The notes beneath the pieces were generated by a model. That model was not told where the DNA came from and searched no databases. It saw nothing but the letters and a program-made list of their open reading frames with translations. From positions 20,420-84,419 of the forward strand of contig NZ_JZTW01000019.1 of NCBI RefSeq assembly GCF_000962805.1: 64,000 bases of DNA. The letters run 5' to 3'. The position numbers and the translations under genes are program-made. This document shows, piece after piece, positions 53,159 to 60,897 of this stretch (the first letter of the stretch is position 1; every line of letters begins with the position of its first letter). Source of the stretch: Pseudarthrobacter chlorophenolicus (lineage in GTDB: Bacteria > Actinomycetota > Actinomycetes > Actinomycetales > Micrococcaceae).

Positions 53159-53509
53159 GTGAGGAAAAACGTCGGGATAGCTGGAGTTACGGTCGCTATC
53201 GTGTTCACTTCGGCGTCATGTGCGGTGCAGCCAGCGTCCACCGGGATCGTGCCAAGCGGTAGTGCTGAGCCTTGTCACGGCGCCTTTGTTGCTGACGTTG
53301 ACACGAGCGTGCCAGGAGAACCAACCCCTGAAGGTGCCGCCCTGATGTGGGCTAAGTCGGTGAGCGCGCCTTCCGGTGCTCCAACCGAGGGTTGGAACGT
53401 GGTGGATGAACAGACGGTGCGCAGCAGTGACTGGATTGTCGGTGTAAGCCCGACCATTCCTGGCGGGTGGGTAGTTTCTGGCTTACGATGCGGCGTCTCC
53501 GAGACCTGA
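53159..53509 (+). CDS. Small secreted lipoprotein
   Basis: 116-aa lipoprotein: GTG start, basic n-region, lipobox TSASC (Cys near 21). The mature part has two further Cys (EPCHGAF, LRCGVSE) and an SSDWIVGVSPTIPGGWVVSG segment. GTG 53159 lies 6 nt after TATGAT, so the transcript is probably leaderless. No named family recognised. Confidence 0.72.
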   Translation: MRKNVGIAGVTVAIVFTSASCAVQPASTGIVPSGSAEPCHGAFVADVDTSVPGEPTPEGAALMWAKSVSAPSGAPTEGWNVVDEQTVRSSDWIVGVSPTIPGGWVVSGLRCGVSET

Positions 53510-53616
53510 CTGGGTGGGCCCTACTCTTAGGCAGTTTGCTCACACCGGAAAAATGCGCGCACTCGCGGCCAGCGGTCATTCATGACGGAAACATATCGCG
53601 GGCTAAGACCGGCAGG

Positions 53617-53642
53617 GTCTGCCCGCAAAGGATCGCTCATAG
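53617..53642. repeat. Cassette palindrome, copy 4 (degenerate)
   Basis: GCCCGCAAAGGATCGCTCAT, half-matching the repeat; the right arm is poor. Lies in the 240-nt gap between a lipoprotein and a small membrane-protein gene. Confidence 0.35.
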
Positions 53643-53749
53643 AACCTAATGCGGACACCCCTCGTCTAAGCTCGGGGTCCTGCAGAAGAGTGCCTCACTT
53701 ACTCGTTGTGTCAGCACCATGATCACGTCACGAGATCGGAGCCATTCTT

Positions 53750-54013
53750 CTACGTTTGCGGGGACCTCGTACGCTGCGCATTGCGACGGATGAGGTAGAC
53801 AGTGAAGAACACGAGAGACAACACAGCAAGCGCGATTGCGCGCCACCCGAAATCATGCGCGTTGGTAACGTCACCCCTGCTCTCAATTTCCTGGAACAGA
53901 ATTAAAGTCAATCCTGCCGTGAGTAGCGCCAACACTCCGCTGGCGATCGAGCCGTGAAGAAGTATTTTCAGCCAGTTGCGCTGTTGCCTCATACTGCGAT
54001 AAATCGTATTCAT
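53750..54013 (-). CDS. Small two-helix membrane protein
   Basis: 87-aa protein with helices near 15-40 (LKILLHGSIASGVLALLTAGLTLILF) and 55-76 (WRAIALAVLSLVFFTVYLI), a short polar loop and a basic tail. ATG 54013 follows GAGGAG. No family recognised. Confidence 0.65.
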   Translation of the reverse strand: MNTIYRSMRQQRNWLKILLHGSIASGVLALLTAGLTLILFQEIESRGDVTNAHDFGWRAIALAVLSLVFFTVYLIRRNAQRTRSPQT

Positions 54014-54076
54014 TTCGAATCAAACTCCTCTGGACATCATGCAGATGACCCTACCCCTGCTGCTTGTCAGACGATC

Positions 54077-54105
54077 CTGCCCGCTGAGGGACCGGCATAC
54101 GGCGC
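54077..54105. repeat. Cassette palindrome, copy 5 (degenerate)
   Basis: CTGCCCGCTGAGGGACCGGC, weakly like copies 3 and 11; the GGATCC core is lost. Confidence 0.35.
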
Positions 54106-54263
54106 CCGGCTGCTGGTTGCCGGCATCTGGTAGAGGACGTCAACCTTTTTGATGCTGTACACGAGCCGGAGTTTCCTCTAGGAATATGTACACGATTGAT
54201 CGCGGCATGAACCTGGCAACATAAAAATGCGGTGGTGCACTATCCGGTGCGCATAGGAGGGGA

Positions 54264-54485
54264 ATGTACGTACTTCTGGGCCTGTCGGCATTTGTCGTCG
54301 GCTTGCTTGGCTCTTGGCAGCGTAAACGGCTGATGGATTGGAGTACCCGTTGGAACAAGCGATCCGGGCCACCGGGGGAAGTCTTTAACAAATTCCAGTC
54401 AGAGCGTGGCTATCTACTCGGAGGACTGGGAATGGTTCTGGCGGGCCTCATCACCATTGCGTACGGATTTACTACCGGACACTAG
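54264..54485 (+). CDS. Small two-helix membrane protein
   Basis: 73-aa protein with helices at 2-17 (YVLLGLSAFVVGLLGS) and 50-69 (LLGGLGMVLAGLITIAYGF) and a basic loop (QRKRLMDWSTRWNKR). A strong ribosome site (AGGAGGGG) precedes ATG 54264. No family recognised. Confidence 0.68.
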   Translation: MYVLLGLSAFVVGLLGSWQRKRLMDWSTRWNKRSGPPGEVFNKFQSERGYLLGGLGMVLAGLITIAYGFTTGH

Positions 54486-54504
54486 CAACTTGCGTCAGCC
54501 TGAG

Positions 54505-54531
54505 CCGCCCTAGGTAAACCCCCTGTGGGCC
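54505..54531. repeat. Cassette palindrome, copy 6 (variant core)
   Basis: CCCTAGGTAAACCCCCTGTG shares the AAACCCCCT core with copy 10 rather than GGATCC. Confidence 0.4.
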
Positions 54532-54610
54532 CCAGGCTGTGCGAAGACTCGTCTGGTCCCTAGGATGTGCAGACCTAATAGGTTAAGCACCTTGAGCACC
54601 AGGAGAAACT

Positions 54611-54778
54611 ATGCAGCCACTAATCGGTCCTGATCTTGGAGGCGGGGCAGAATATGTCGGCCTCGTTTTTGCACTTGCAGGCATTGCCCTAGTGGGGATT
54701 ATCATCACGGGAATTGTGGTTCTTCGAAGAAAAAACAAGAGATAGGGCAACAGCAGGTGCCAACCCATCAAAACTAGG
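54611..54778 (+). CDS. 55-aa single-helix membrane protein
   Basis: Small ORF with a good ribosome site (AGGAG, 6 nt before the ATG). MQPLIGPDLGGGAEYVG leads into one membrane helix (about 16-38, VGLVFALAGIALVGIIITGIVV) and a polar Lys/Gln tail. The gene fits exactly between two array palindromes, which supports it as a real unit. Function unknown. Confidence 0.6.
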
Positions 54779-54821
54779 GTGCATTCACCGGGTCTCCCAC
54801 CCGCATCATGCTTGGCGGGAC

Positions 54822-54850
54822 GCTGCCCGGTAGAGGATCCTCCAAGGGAC
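54822..54850. repeat. Cassette palindrome, copy 7
   Basis: GCCCGGTAGAGGATCCTCCA, intact core and left arm; the right arm AAGGGAC diverges. Confidence 0.85.
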
Positions 54851-54901
54851 GTTTGTCATCGCCTCAACTTGTTACCCCCGATGTTCGGATCGGGACCGCC
54901 T

Positions 54902-55309
54902 TCAGGCGCCTGGAGATGCCTTTGCTGCCGTGGCAACCATTTCCAACAACTCGTTGAGCCGGTCCTCAAAGCTCTCGCGAGCTCCGAAAAATGCCTGATC
55001 AGTCAATCGGAAGCCGAAGGTATCAAAGGCATGAGCCTCAATTTCGGCTCCCTGCTTAGCTGCTCGAACTCGGATCGTTATCGCAGCAGGCAGGTTCCTG
55101 CGCCCCACTGAGAATAAATTGCCCCAGAGGCGGTACTGCAAGTTTGATCCAGTCCGTATGTCGAGGACGTTTCCGTCCTGGCGTACCTTTGCCTTCTCTG
55201 GGGCGAAAGCTGTGGAGACGGCCGCCAAGACCTCACCCGGAGAAAGCGGCGACAGCCACTGATCGGTCTTCTCGAACATCGGTTTGGTTCGGCTTCGCGC
55301 GATCTCCAT
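54902..55309 (-). CDS. Hypothetical 135-aa soluble protein
   Basis: No signal peptide or helix of membrane type. An alpha/beta pattern is visible: WLSPLSPGEVLAAVSTAF, VLDIRTGSNLQYRLWGNL, ITIRVRAAKQGAEIEAHAFDTFG and a C-terminal helix FEDRLNELLEMVATAA. AGAGGACAAA precedes ATG 55309. No family recognised; size and location fit an orphan immunity-like protein, which is inference. Confidence 0.6.
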   Translation of the reverse strand: MEIARSRTKPMFEKTDQWLSPLSPGEVLAAVSTAFAPEKAKVRQDGNVLDIRTGSNLQYRLWGNLFSVGRRNLPAAITIRVRAAKQGAEIEAHAFDTFGFRLTDQAFFGARESFEDRLNELLEMVATAAKASPGA

Positions 55310-55487
55310 TTTGTCCTCTCCTACAACTAGGAACGTGACGACAGCCTAGTCTTTGCAACAACAAAAGGAGAGTGACCTTTCCAAGACAGCTGCCCGTAAG
55401 GCGATCGTCTTACTGGCAGCGTGAGAGCTCAACAGGAAAATTGATTCAAGGCCAGCTTCGCACTTAAATACACGCAAACCCGACGGT

Positions 55488-55730
55488 CTAAGTATCCTCC
55501 TTGGGGTCATTGGGATCAGAGCTCCTAAGGTGTCTACGTTCAATGCCCACAGGTATTGCAATACCCAGTGCCACGACCGTAAGAAAAGCGACGGAAGGCC
55601 AGAATTCGAGATGGGGAGGATTAGCGAGGAGATTCCAGGATGTCGCTACGACACATAGAATCCACAGCGCTGCTAGCAGCAACCGTTTCCACCTTGGCTG
55701 GGGATTTTGGCCATCTTTTGGGCGACTCAT
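55488..55730 (-). CDS. Small two-helix membrane protein
   Basis: 80-aa protein with helices near 17-36 (LLLAALWILCVVATSWNLLA) and 45-62 (SVAFLTVVALGIAIPVG), a Lys/Arg N-terminus and an Asp/Glu tail. Layout similar to the other short membrane proteins of the array, without obvious identity. The 178-nt gap to the preceding 135-aa gene holds no ORF I trust. Confidence 0.6.
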   Translation of the reverse strand: MSRPKDGQNPQPRWKRLLLAALWILCVVATSWNLLANPPHLEFWPSVAFLTVVALGIAIPVGIERRHLRSSDPNDPKEDT

Positions 55731-55834
55731 GGTCTAGGGTATGTCCGATCTAGCGTGGAGGGTATGGCGTGATGTTGTGCCATCTCCGAAGAGCCCTGAA
55801 AGTGGTTTAGTCCGGCGGTCCAGAGGACACCGGC

Positions 55835-55861
55835 GTCCGCTGGACGATCCCCTAGCGGGAC
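55835..55861. repeat. Cassette palindrome, copy 8
   Basis: GTCCGCTGGACGATCCCCTA with the right arm AGCGGGAC: CCGCT/AGCGG arms, degenerate core. Confidence 0.55.
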
Positions 55862-55933
55862 GGCTACGTAAAACTGCGTGAACGTCTGTGTTTCCGCTCC
55901 TACACACTTGCCGGGCGATATGAGCATGAGGTC

Positions 55934-56329
55934 CTAAAACCTCAGCATCGCCTTGCCTGGCACCGCACAACTGTTGGGCTTGGTGGGCGGATCCCATGGC
56001 ACTGGATCAAGAGTCTTCTCAAAAATTGCGGACTGCCGGCCTTTTTCAAAGACAACCACGTGGACGCTGTTGATACCAGGCCACACCTCGACTTCATTTT
56101 AAGTGGCAGCGTCGAATCGAGCCCCTGCGGACTTCTCAAAGCACTCAGTCTTACCGGGACAGTCAATCTCGAATTCGAGGTCGGCCGCAGGTCTCCCCAT
56201 CCCCGAGAAATCAATCGAGAGGATATTAGGTTCCAGCAAAGTGGCACAGGAAGGCCTGTAGCAACCAGTCAGAAACAACGTTGCGAGAAGCAGCACAGAT
56301 GATAGAGGCACGCTCAGAGCACGGGGCAT
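55934..56329 (-). pseudogene. Interrupted small lipoprotein, paralogue of 52594-52995
   Basis: Reading the minus strand, MPRALSVPLSSVLLLATL with lipobox LTGC is followed by a mature domain that meets an in-frame TAA at 56099-56101. The same frame then stays open for 54 codons (NEVEVWPGINSVHVVVF, PNSCAVPGKAML) to a stop at 55934. Both halves align with the intact lipoprotein at 52594, including Cys positions and LSIDFS versus LSVDFS. So a single nonsense change (or sequencing error, or recoding) breaks the gene. TACCGT lies 6 nt before the ATG. Confidence 0.82.
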
Positions 56330-56412
56330 CTATTCACGGTAACCCGCCAAACAACTATCTCTATCGCATTGATTTAGGTCGTTTCTGCCAACGACCGTGG
56401 CCTGGGGCGCAG

Positions 56413-56443
56413 GGTGCCCGCTGGAGGATCGGCTTCCGCGCAC
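56413..56443. repeat. Cassette palindrome, copy 9 (variant core)
   Basis: GTGCCCGCTGGAGGATCGGC then TTCCGCGCAC; shares GGATCGGCTT with copy 18. Confidence 0.6.
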
Positions 56444-56551
56444 TAATCTGGTTACCCGACGCCGTGATAAACCCTCTACGTTTTGGGATGCTGGCCCCTG
56501 GACAAGGGCTAGGGCTAGGGTGGAGCGGAGCGTATCAGGAAGGGGTCACCT

Positions 56552-56980
56552 GTGCCATATGTTCCTGCATCCATGAGCGGGGCAAAGAGATTCGAGGGTT
56601 ACTGGCTTCTCGAGGTGAGTGGGCAACTCATCCTGCAACTTGTCCTGGATTTCCAGGTAGCTCTGGTTCTCGAACAATTCAGAATCACCATCGAGGAAAG
56701 CTTCGTTCTTGAGCACCCCGATGGCACTTCTCATGTAGTCGAACCGGGCGGCGGTTTCGATCAGCTCAGTCCTGTACTGCCACTCTCACGCTCCCAGGTG
56801 GTTGCTGAGGCAAGGGCCTTCGACGACGGACGGCTAGAAATTGTCACCCAGGACGGCTTCCGGCTGCGTGTGGTGCCCGAACCCAAGTCGGCGTACGAAG
56901 CGTGGAACGTCACTGGTCCAAACGGATTACTGATTGTGTCTACGCCCGCAGGTGAGCTATCCCTCTGGGACGGCCCGTAG
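56552..56980 (+). CDS. DUF6188-like protein
   Basis: 142-aa soluble beta-rich protein resembling the DUF6188 family: LILQLVLDFQVALVLEQFRITIEESFVL and a C-terminal half YEAWNVTGPNGLLIVSTPAGELSLW. GTG 56552 is 8 nt after AGGAAGG. DUF6188 proteins occur as scattered small genes in actinobacteria, sometimes near toxin loci. The last codons overlap palindrome copy 10, so the repeat has become part of the coding end. Confidence 0.7.
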   Translation: MPYVPASMSGAKRFEGYWLLEVSGQLILQLVLDFQVALVLEQFRITIEESFVLEHPDGTSHVVEPGGGFDQLSPVLPLSRSQVVAEARAFDDGRLEIVTQDGFRLRVVPEPKSAYEAWNVTGPNGLLIVSTPAGELSLWDGP

Positions 56981-57000
56981 AGGAAACCCCCTACCCGTCG
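56970..57000. repeat. Cassette palindrome, copy 10 (variant core)
   Basis: CGGCCCGTAGAGGAAACCCC then CTACCCGTCG; overlaps the stop codon of the DUF6188-like gene. Confidence 0.55.
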
Positions 57001-57063
57001 CCGCTGGGAAAACCTACCCCGTGGCGCGGTCTCATCGATGTTTTCCTTGGGTAGGCTCAGCTC

Positions 57064-57579
57064 GTGACCGATTACCGGCAACATCCCAGCGTCGTGGCGC
57101 ACTGGCGAGATGCTTTGCTCCAGCCCCTTCCAGAAGCCCTGGAAGCGCGAGAGACCATATGGTTTGCGGTGCCACCTGAACCTGACGTGGAGCAAATGTG
57201 GGAGGGACTTCTCGGTCGCTTGGAAGCGGACGGCACTGCAACTGTTCTAGGAGTCCCCGCTTATCTCTACGACCTCAATTTCGGCGACCGAGTAAGCGTG
57301 ATGCGATCCGCTGAGAATGCGCTCGTTGCCACTGGCCTGGAGCACGACGCTCGCAATTTCACATTCAGAGTCCAGCTGAATACCGATGAACCCAACGCAT
57401 CGCATCCCCTGGCCGCTGAACTTGCCGAGAATGGCTGCCTAATTGATTTCATCTCTCCGCAATTCTTCGCCATATCCTGCGGTGAGCCTCAAGCGCAGGA
57501 AGTCGCCGACAGACTGTCCGCATTGGAACACGACGGCGTCCTTCATTACGACACTGGTCGAACACAGCAGTTGGGGTAG
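57064..57579 (+). CDS. DUF4265 domain protein
   Basis: 171-aa soluble protein. The DUF4265 pattern is visible from about residue 55: GVPAYLYDLNFGDRVSVMRS, NFTFRVQLNTDEP, ELAENGCLIDFISPQFFAISC, VADRLSALEHDGVLHYDTG. The family is frequent among orphan immunity-type genes. GTG 57064 is 6 nt after TAGGCT, indicating leaderless translation and its own promoter. Confidence 0.8.
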   Translation: MTDYRQHPSVVAHWRDALLQPLPEALEARETIWFAVPPEPDVEQMWEGLLGRLEADGTATVLGVPAYLYDLNFGDRVSVMRSAENALVATGLEHDARNFTFRVQLNTDEPNASHPLAAELAENGCLIDFISPQFFAISCGEPQAQEVADRLSALEHDGVLHYDTGRTQQLG

Positions 57580-57591
57580 GCACCCGATGGG

Positions 57592-57620
57592 CGGGCCGGT
57601 GGAGGATCCTTCAGCGTTCC
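57592..57620. repeat. Cassette palindrome, copy 11
   Basis: GGCCGGTGGAGGATCCTTCA with intact core; right arm GCG instead of CCGG. Confidence 0.85.
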
Positions 57621-57681
57621 ACAGAAGGGCCGGTTTACCCGTCGGCCATCACCCTTATTTGACGCGACGGTACAGAGAGTC

Positions 57682-57915
57682 CTAGTCCAGAACCCTAAGG
57701 GAACAGAGCTTGAGTCCGGTTTGCTGGTGCTGGGCTGTGAAAGCCCGGGCTATCAAACGTGCAGATGCTCTCGATCCCTGCTCGCGTTCATTTGGAGGAA
57801 TAACGGTCGGTTCGTCCGAAGCCTCCAGTTCCCATTGCTCGTTATAGCGCTGTGTCGCTTCGAGGTCATCAAGCTCTACCTCCAGCGAGAAGGTGAAGAC
57901 TTCTTTGGGTGCCAT
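57682..57915 (-). CDS. Hypothetical 77-aa protein
   Basis: Starts MAPKEVFTFSLEVELDDLEATQRYNEQ and ends with a helical, basic segment (RLIARAFTAQHQQTG). No membrane helix. CAGAAT lies 6 nt before the ATG, compatible with a leaderless start. No family recognised; it fills one unit between palindromes 11 and 12. Confidence 0.5.
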   Translation of the reverse strand: MAPKEVFTFSLEVELDDLEATQRYNEQWELEASDEPTVIPPNEREQGSRASARLIARAFTAQHQQTGLKLCSLRVLD

Positions 57916-58024
57916 ACGGTCATTCTGCTTGAACGGACCATCAACTGCCGTGTCTGCCCGTTGTGTTCGGCATCTAAACCCGTTGAGGTTGAATCGCTAT
58001 TTGGGCCCTCAGTTACGAGATGGC

Positions 58025-58055
58025 GCCCGCCCGTAGGGGGATCCTCAACCGGACG
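58025..58055. repeat. Cassette palindrome, copy 12
   Basis: CCCGTAGGGGGATCCTCAAC with right end CGGACG; intact GGATCC core. Confidence 0.8.
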
Positions 58056-58142
58056 ATCGCGACGTCCGATGGGCGGCCAGCTTGAGGGCTGCGTCGGGCC
58101 AGTAAAATCCATATATGGGGCGCGTGGAGGTGGAGTTGATTT

Positions 58143-58481
58143 ATGGGTGATCCTGCTTCATTGCTTTCGGAATACGAGGAACTGGCGGTTGCCTGGAATT
58201 CTGAAACTAACTCTGGCAAGGCCAACAAGATTTTCGACCGGATTCACGCGCTCGCCTTGCAGCTCAGGTCTGGGGAAGAGGGCAAACAAGGACTAGAGAG
58301 GCTCCTGTGCCATCCAGTCCGTGGCGTCCGTCTGAAAGCGGCTGCGGATTGCTTGGCGTGGAACTCCAGTGCTGCGGTAACAGCATTGGAGGATCTCCTC
58401 ACTCCTCGGGGAACCCACTCGTTGAGCGCGGAGATGACCCTTCGTGAATACAGAGCCGGGCGTATGAGGTTCGATTGGTAA
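58143..58481 (+). CDS. DUF2019 domain protein
   Basis: 112-aa all-helical protein with a HEAT-like layout: LLSEYEELAVAWNSETNSGKANKIFDRIHALALQLR, then HPVRGVRLKAAADCLAW and AVTALEDLL, and the family end AEMTLREYRAGRM. DUF2019 belongs to the immunity-protein repertoire of contact-dependent toxin systems (family knowledge). GGAGGTGGAG precedes the ATG. No cognate toxin is in the window. Confidence 0.82.
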   Translation: MGDPASLLSEYEELAVAWNSETNSGKANKIFDRIHALALQLRSGEEGKQGLERLLCHPVRGVRLKAAADCLAWNSSAAVTALEDLLTPRGTHSLSAEMTLREYRAGRMRFDW

Positions 58482-58521
58482 GAGTAAAGCGCAAGGATGT
58501 CTTTGTACCTGCACCTCGGTT

Positions 58522-58553
58522 GCCGGGCCCGCTAAAGGATCCTCCAGCGTGAC
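58522..58553. repeat. Cassette palindrome, copy 13
   Basis: GCCCGCTAAAGGATCCTCCA then GCGTGAC; GCT/AGC arms around an intact core. Confidence 0.82.
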
Positions 58554-58615
58554 ACTAACGTCCCATCAAAGACTAGGTGTTGAACCCCTAGTTTTGCGCA
58601 TGACAAGAGCAGCCA

Positions 58616-58804
58616 CTATTGAGTAGCTACGGCGAGGAAAGTCGCAACAAGTGAAACTGCTGCCAGAACTAATGTTCCAACTAGCCATGGCCGATAGGGG
58701 CTTAGGTCCATCTTCTTGCCTGGGTGGCGAAGGACGAAAATTATCGGAAGCAGAATGGCTACGGCTACAGCCGCAACAGCTACGAAAATATATGTACCTT
58801 GCAC
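58616..58804 (-). CDS. Small two-helix membrane protein
   Basis: 62-aa protein with helices at 4-26 (YIFVAVAAVAVAILLPIIFVL) and 41-61 (LVGTLVLAAVSLVATFLAVA) joined by a basic loop (RHPGKKMDLSPYRPW). GTG start after AGGAAAGG. No family recognised. Confidence 0.6.
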   Translation of the reverse strand: MQGTYIFVAVAAVAVAILLPIIFVLRHPGKKMDLSPYRPWLVGTLVLAAVSLVATFLAVATQ

Positions 58805-58843
58805 ATCAGCCTTTCCTGGCCGTCTCCTCTAACCAGAGTGCCA

Positions 58844-58872
58844 CATCGGTAAGCCGATCCCTCACCGAGTGC
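58844..58872. repeat. Cassette palindrome, copy 14 (degenerate)
   Basis: CGGTAAGCCGATCCCTCACC; overlaps the stop codon end of the barstar gene. Confidence 0.55.
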
Positions 58873-59386
58873 TGAGGAATTCGTGGTGATTCCAAGCAAC
58901 AGAAAGGCCACCAACCAGAGGGAGCTCCAGACGCGGATCCCCGGTTCTAACTAGACACATCATGCGATGGCCGAATAGCGCGGCATAAGTTGCCTGCCTG
59001 GCAAAGATGTCTAAGAGGTGGTGTGCTGTTGACGCGTCCTTGCCTTTGAAGGCTTCAAACCCATCAATCACGAGAACAAGCCCGGCATCCGATGCCGTCC
59101 ATCCATAAGCTTGAACGGCTACGTCGCCGAGGCAATCGTTGAGAGCATCCAGGTTGGAGCCGTAGTAATCAGGGAAATCAAGAGCCCGGGCAACGTCTTG
59201 GTGGAGGTCAACCGTAGATTGCCAGGCAGCGGCGTCAACCTTAACGACCTTGTAGCGGTGGTTTCGCAGCCACGACGTTGCTTCGTCGAGGACGGCTTGC
59301 TGATGGAAAAGACTGATAAATCCGTTCTGGATCAAGAGAAAGTCCAGCGGATGATTCAGCTCGTCAGTCAGGTCCCAAATTGCCAT
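58862..59386 (-). CDS. Barstar family ribonuclease inhibitor
   Basis: 174-aa protein. The C-terminal 110 residues are barstar-like, with the hallmark DFPDYYGSNLDALNDCL (contacts with barnase-type RNase) and the terminal LVLVIDGFEAFKG. An extra N-terminal 55 residues (MAIWDLTDELNHPLDFLLIQ) is unusual for bare barstar. It should bind and block a secreted or injected RNase; none is encoded nearby, so it is an orphan inhibitor. TACAGT is 7 nt before the ATG. Confidence 0.87.
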   Translation of the reverse strand: MAIWDLTDELNHPLDFLLIQNGFISLFHQQAVLDEATSWLRNHRYKVVKVDAAAWQSTVDLHQDVARALDFPDYYGSNLDALNDCLGDVAVQAYGWTASDAGLVLVIDGFEAFKGKDASTAHHLLDIFARQATYAALFGHRMMCLVRTGDPRLELPLVGGLSVAWNHHEFLSTR

Positions 59387-59451
59387 GAGTGAAACTGTAT
59401 TGCTCTTCGGTTCTCTTCATGCGGATGCCGGCTTGGCTATCTTCCGGCGGT

Positions 59452-59483
59452 GCGTGCGGAGGAGGATCCTCTACCGGGCGGCG
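59452..59483. repeat. Cassette palindrome, copy 15
   Basis: GCGGAGGAGGATCCTCTACC then GGGCGGCG; intact GAGGATCCTC core. Confidence 0.85.
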
Positions 59484-59572
59484 AAGCGAACGCTTGGCCA
59501 CCGCTTTACGGACATAGTGGCGCGAGCAAGAAGAGGCTCCCATGTAGACAGGGCGTAGGCAAGAATGGGCGG

Positions 59573-60265
59573 GTGCCTCCCATTCCCGATGCCCACCTTG
59601 CAGCATTCAATCGCCTGATGCTCCGGGCACGACAACTCTTCGGTAATGCCGTTAGAGAAGAACTGGTCGCCCCGGATACACATCAACTACCCAGCTTCCG
59701 GGTCGGCGACCTGATGGTGATCGGTGAGCAGTGGCTCGTAGTCGCAATCACACCTGGCTCCTATCCGTTTGTTTACGCTCGGAGGTGGGAGTTTGACTGG
59801 GACTCCGATCTCGATGAGGCGATTGCGGTGCTCGAGAGTTATCAGAAGAGGTTCTTGCTGGCTCCCAGTGCTGGGGATATTTTCGCGGCCCGACTTATCG
59901 CACTGGTGGGCAGCGATGGTGAGGTGGATGTGGCAACGGATCAGCCTGAGTTTGACCGGAGCCTGACAGTGCGACCAAGGCGTTCCGGGGCAATTCCTTT
60001 CAAGGTCCACATCATCAGCGGTTACCTCATCGTCATCTACAGTGACCACCTCGGTTGGTGGACTTTCGGGGGTGATTACAAGTCCGACGGGATCGCTGAA
60101 GCGTGGAAAGTGATCGAGCAGTTAGTCGTTCGGAGCGGCATTGTTCACAGCACACGTCGCTTTTCGCAACTTCTAACCCCTGAAGGTGACGTCGTCAGCG
60201 GACCGCATAGCGACGGCGTGCGCACCCGGCGCACTCAGGACCTCCACTATGCTCCGTACCGTTAG
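59573..60265 (+). CDS. Hypothetical 230-aa soluble protein
   Basis: Alpha/beta protein: AAFNRLMLRARQLFG, VGDLMVIGEQWLVVAITPGSYPF, WEFDWDSDLDEAIAVLESYQKRFLL, VHIISGYLIVIYSDHLGWWTFGG and a C-terminal polar tail. No signal peptide. The GTG at 59573 gives a plausible start; the open frame extends back through palindrome 15, which should not be coding. No family recognised. Confidence 0.6.
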   Translation: MPPIPDAHLAAFNRLMLRARQLFGNAVREELVAPDTHQLPSFRVGDLMVIGEQWLVVAITPGSYPFVYARRWEFDWDSDLDEAIAVLESYQKRFLLAPSAGDIFAARLIALVGSDGEVDVATDQPEFDRSLTVRPRRSGAIPFKVHIISGYLIVIYSDHLGWWTFGGDYKSDGIAEAWKVIEQLVVRSGIVHSTRRFSQLLTPEGDVVSGPHSDGVRTRRTQDLHYAPYR

Positions 60266-60331
60266 CACGCGATGGTCCGTATCGAACCGCGGGATCTCGG
60301 TCCTGCTGATGCCCTAGAAAACGACCGGGTT

Positions 60332-60358
60332 GTCTCAGTGGAGGATCCTTCACCGGAC
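60332..60358. repeat. Cassette palindrome, copy 16
   Basis: CAGTGGAGGATCCTTCACCG, intact core; the left outer arm diverges. Confidence 0.85.
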
Positions 60359-60384
60359 AAAGGCAGAAGCAAGCGCTCGGGCGT

Positions 60385-60636
60385 TTACCTCGACTCGCGT
60401 TCTTCATCGCCAGCATCGTTCTCATCCGAAATGTCGGTGAGGCGAGCCTGTCCGGAAGCCTTAGAAGTACGATCTCGGCTAACGACAACGGGCGCACAGA
60501 GGCCAGTCACCGCACCGCCGATCACGACTACCGCCCATTGCGGAAGCGCAGGAATAAGCGCTGCGGCGGTGAGGGAGACAACCACGCCCGTAAGGATTGC
60601 CAAGGTTCCGTGCAATACAAATCGGGGCCGATTCAT
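60385..60636 (-). CDS. Small two-helix membrane protein
   Basis: 83-aa protein with helices near 8-29 (LHGTLAILTGVVVSLTAAALI) and 34-52 (WAVVVIGGAVTGLCAPVVV) and a charged C-terminal tail (RTSKASGQARLTD). TATGCT lies 5 nt before the ATG. No family recognised. Confidence 0.6.
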   Translation of the reverse strand: MNRPRFVLHGTLAILTGVVVSLTAAALIPALPQWAVVVIGGAVTGLCAPVVVSRDRTSKASGQARLTDISDENDAGDEERESR

Positions 60637-60720
60637 GGCTTAGCATAACCGTCTAACGGTTGGAAGCTGGCGCGTCCTCACAACTCGTGGGTCACAGTCC
60701 ACAGGTCTGCGTGCTCGACC

Positions 60721-60746
60721 GTCCGCAAAGGGATCTCTTATCGTGC
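60721..60746. repeat. Cassette palindrome, copy 17 (degenerate)
   Basis: GTCCGCAAAGGGATCTCTTA then TCGTGC, in the gap between the 83-aa and 209-aa genes. Confidence 0.45.
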
Positions 60747-60897
60747 TCTTAAGCGCACGATCGGCCACAGGCTATTCGGGCACGGCTATCGAGTCTCCGA
60801 ACGCGGTGAGCTAACGACCTCGGAACGATCTGCGCCATGATTGTGCCCCCGGCCGGCATTGCTACGTTTAGCGGCTACGCAGGAAATTCATCGCTGC

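Noticed and set aside
55346..55561. 71-codon minus-strand frame between two array genes
   Set aside because: Overlaps the 80-aa membrane-protein gene and shows no coding character.
56281..56712. 143-codon plus-strand frame
   Set aside because: Runs through the start of the lipoprotein pseudogene and a palindrome, has no ribosome site and unlikely composition.
59450..59572. Upstream extension of the 230-aa gene
   Set aside because: Would translate palindrome copy 15; the GTG at 59573 is preferred.
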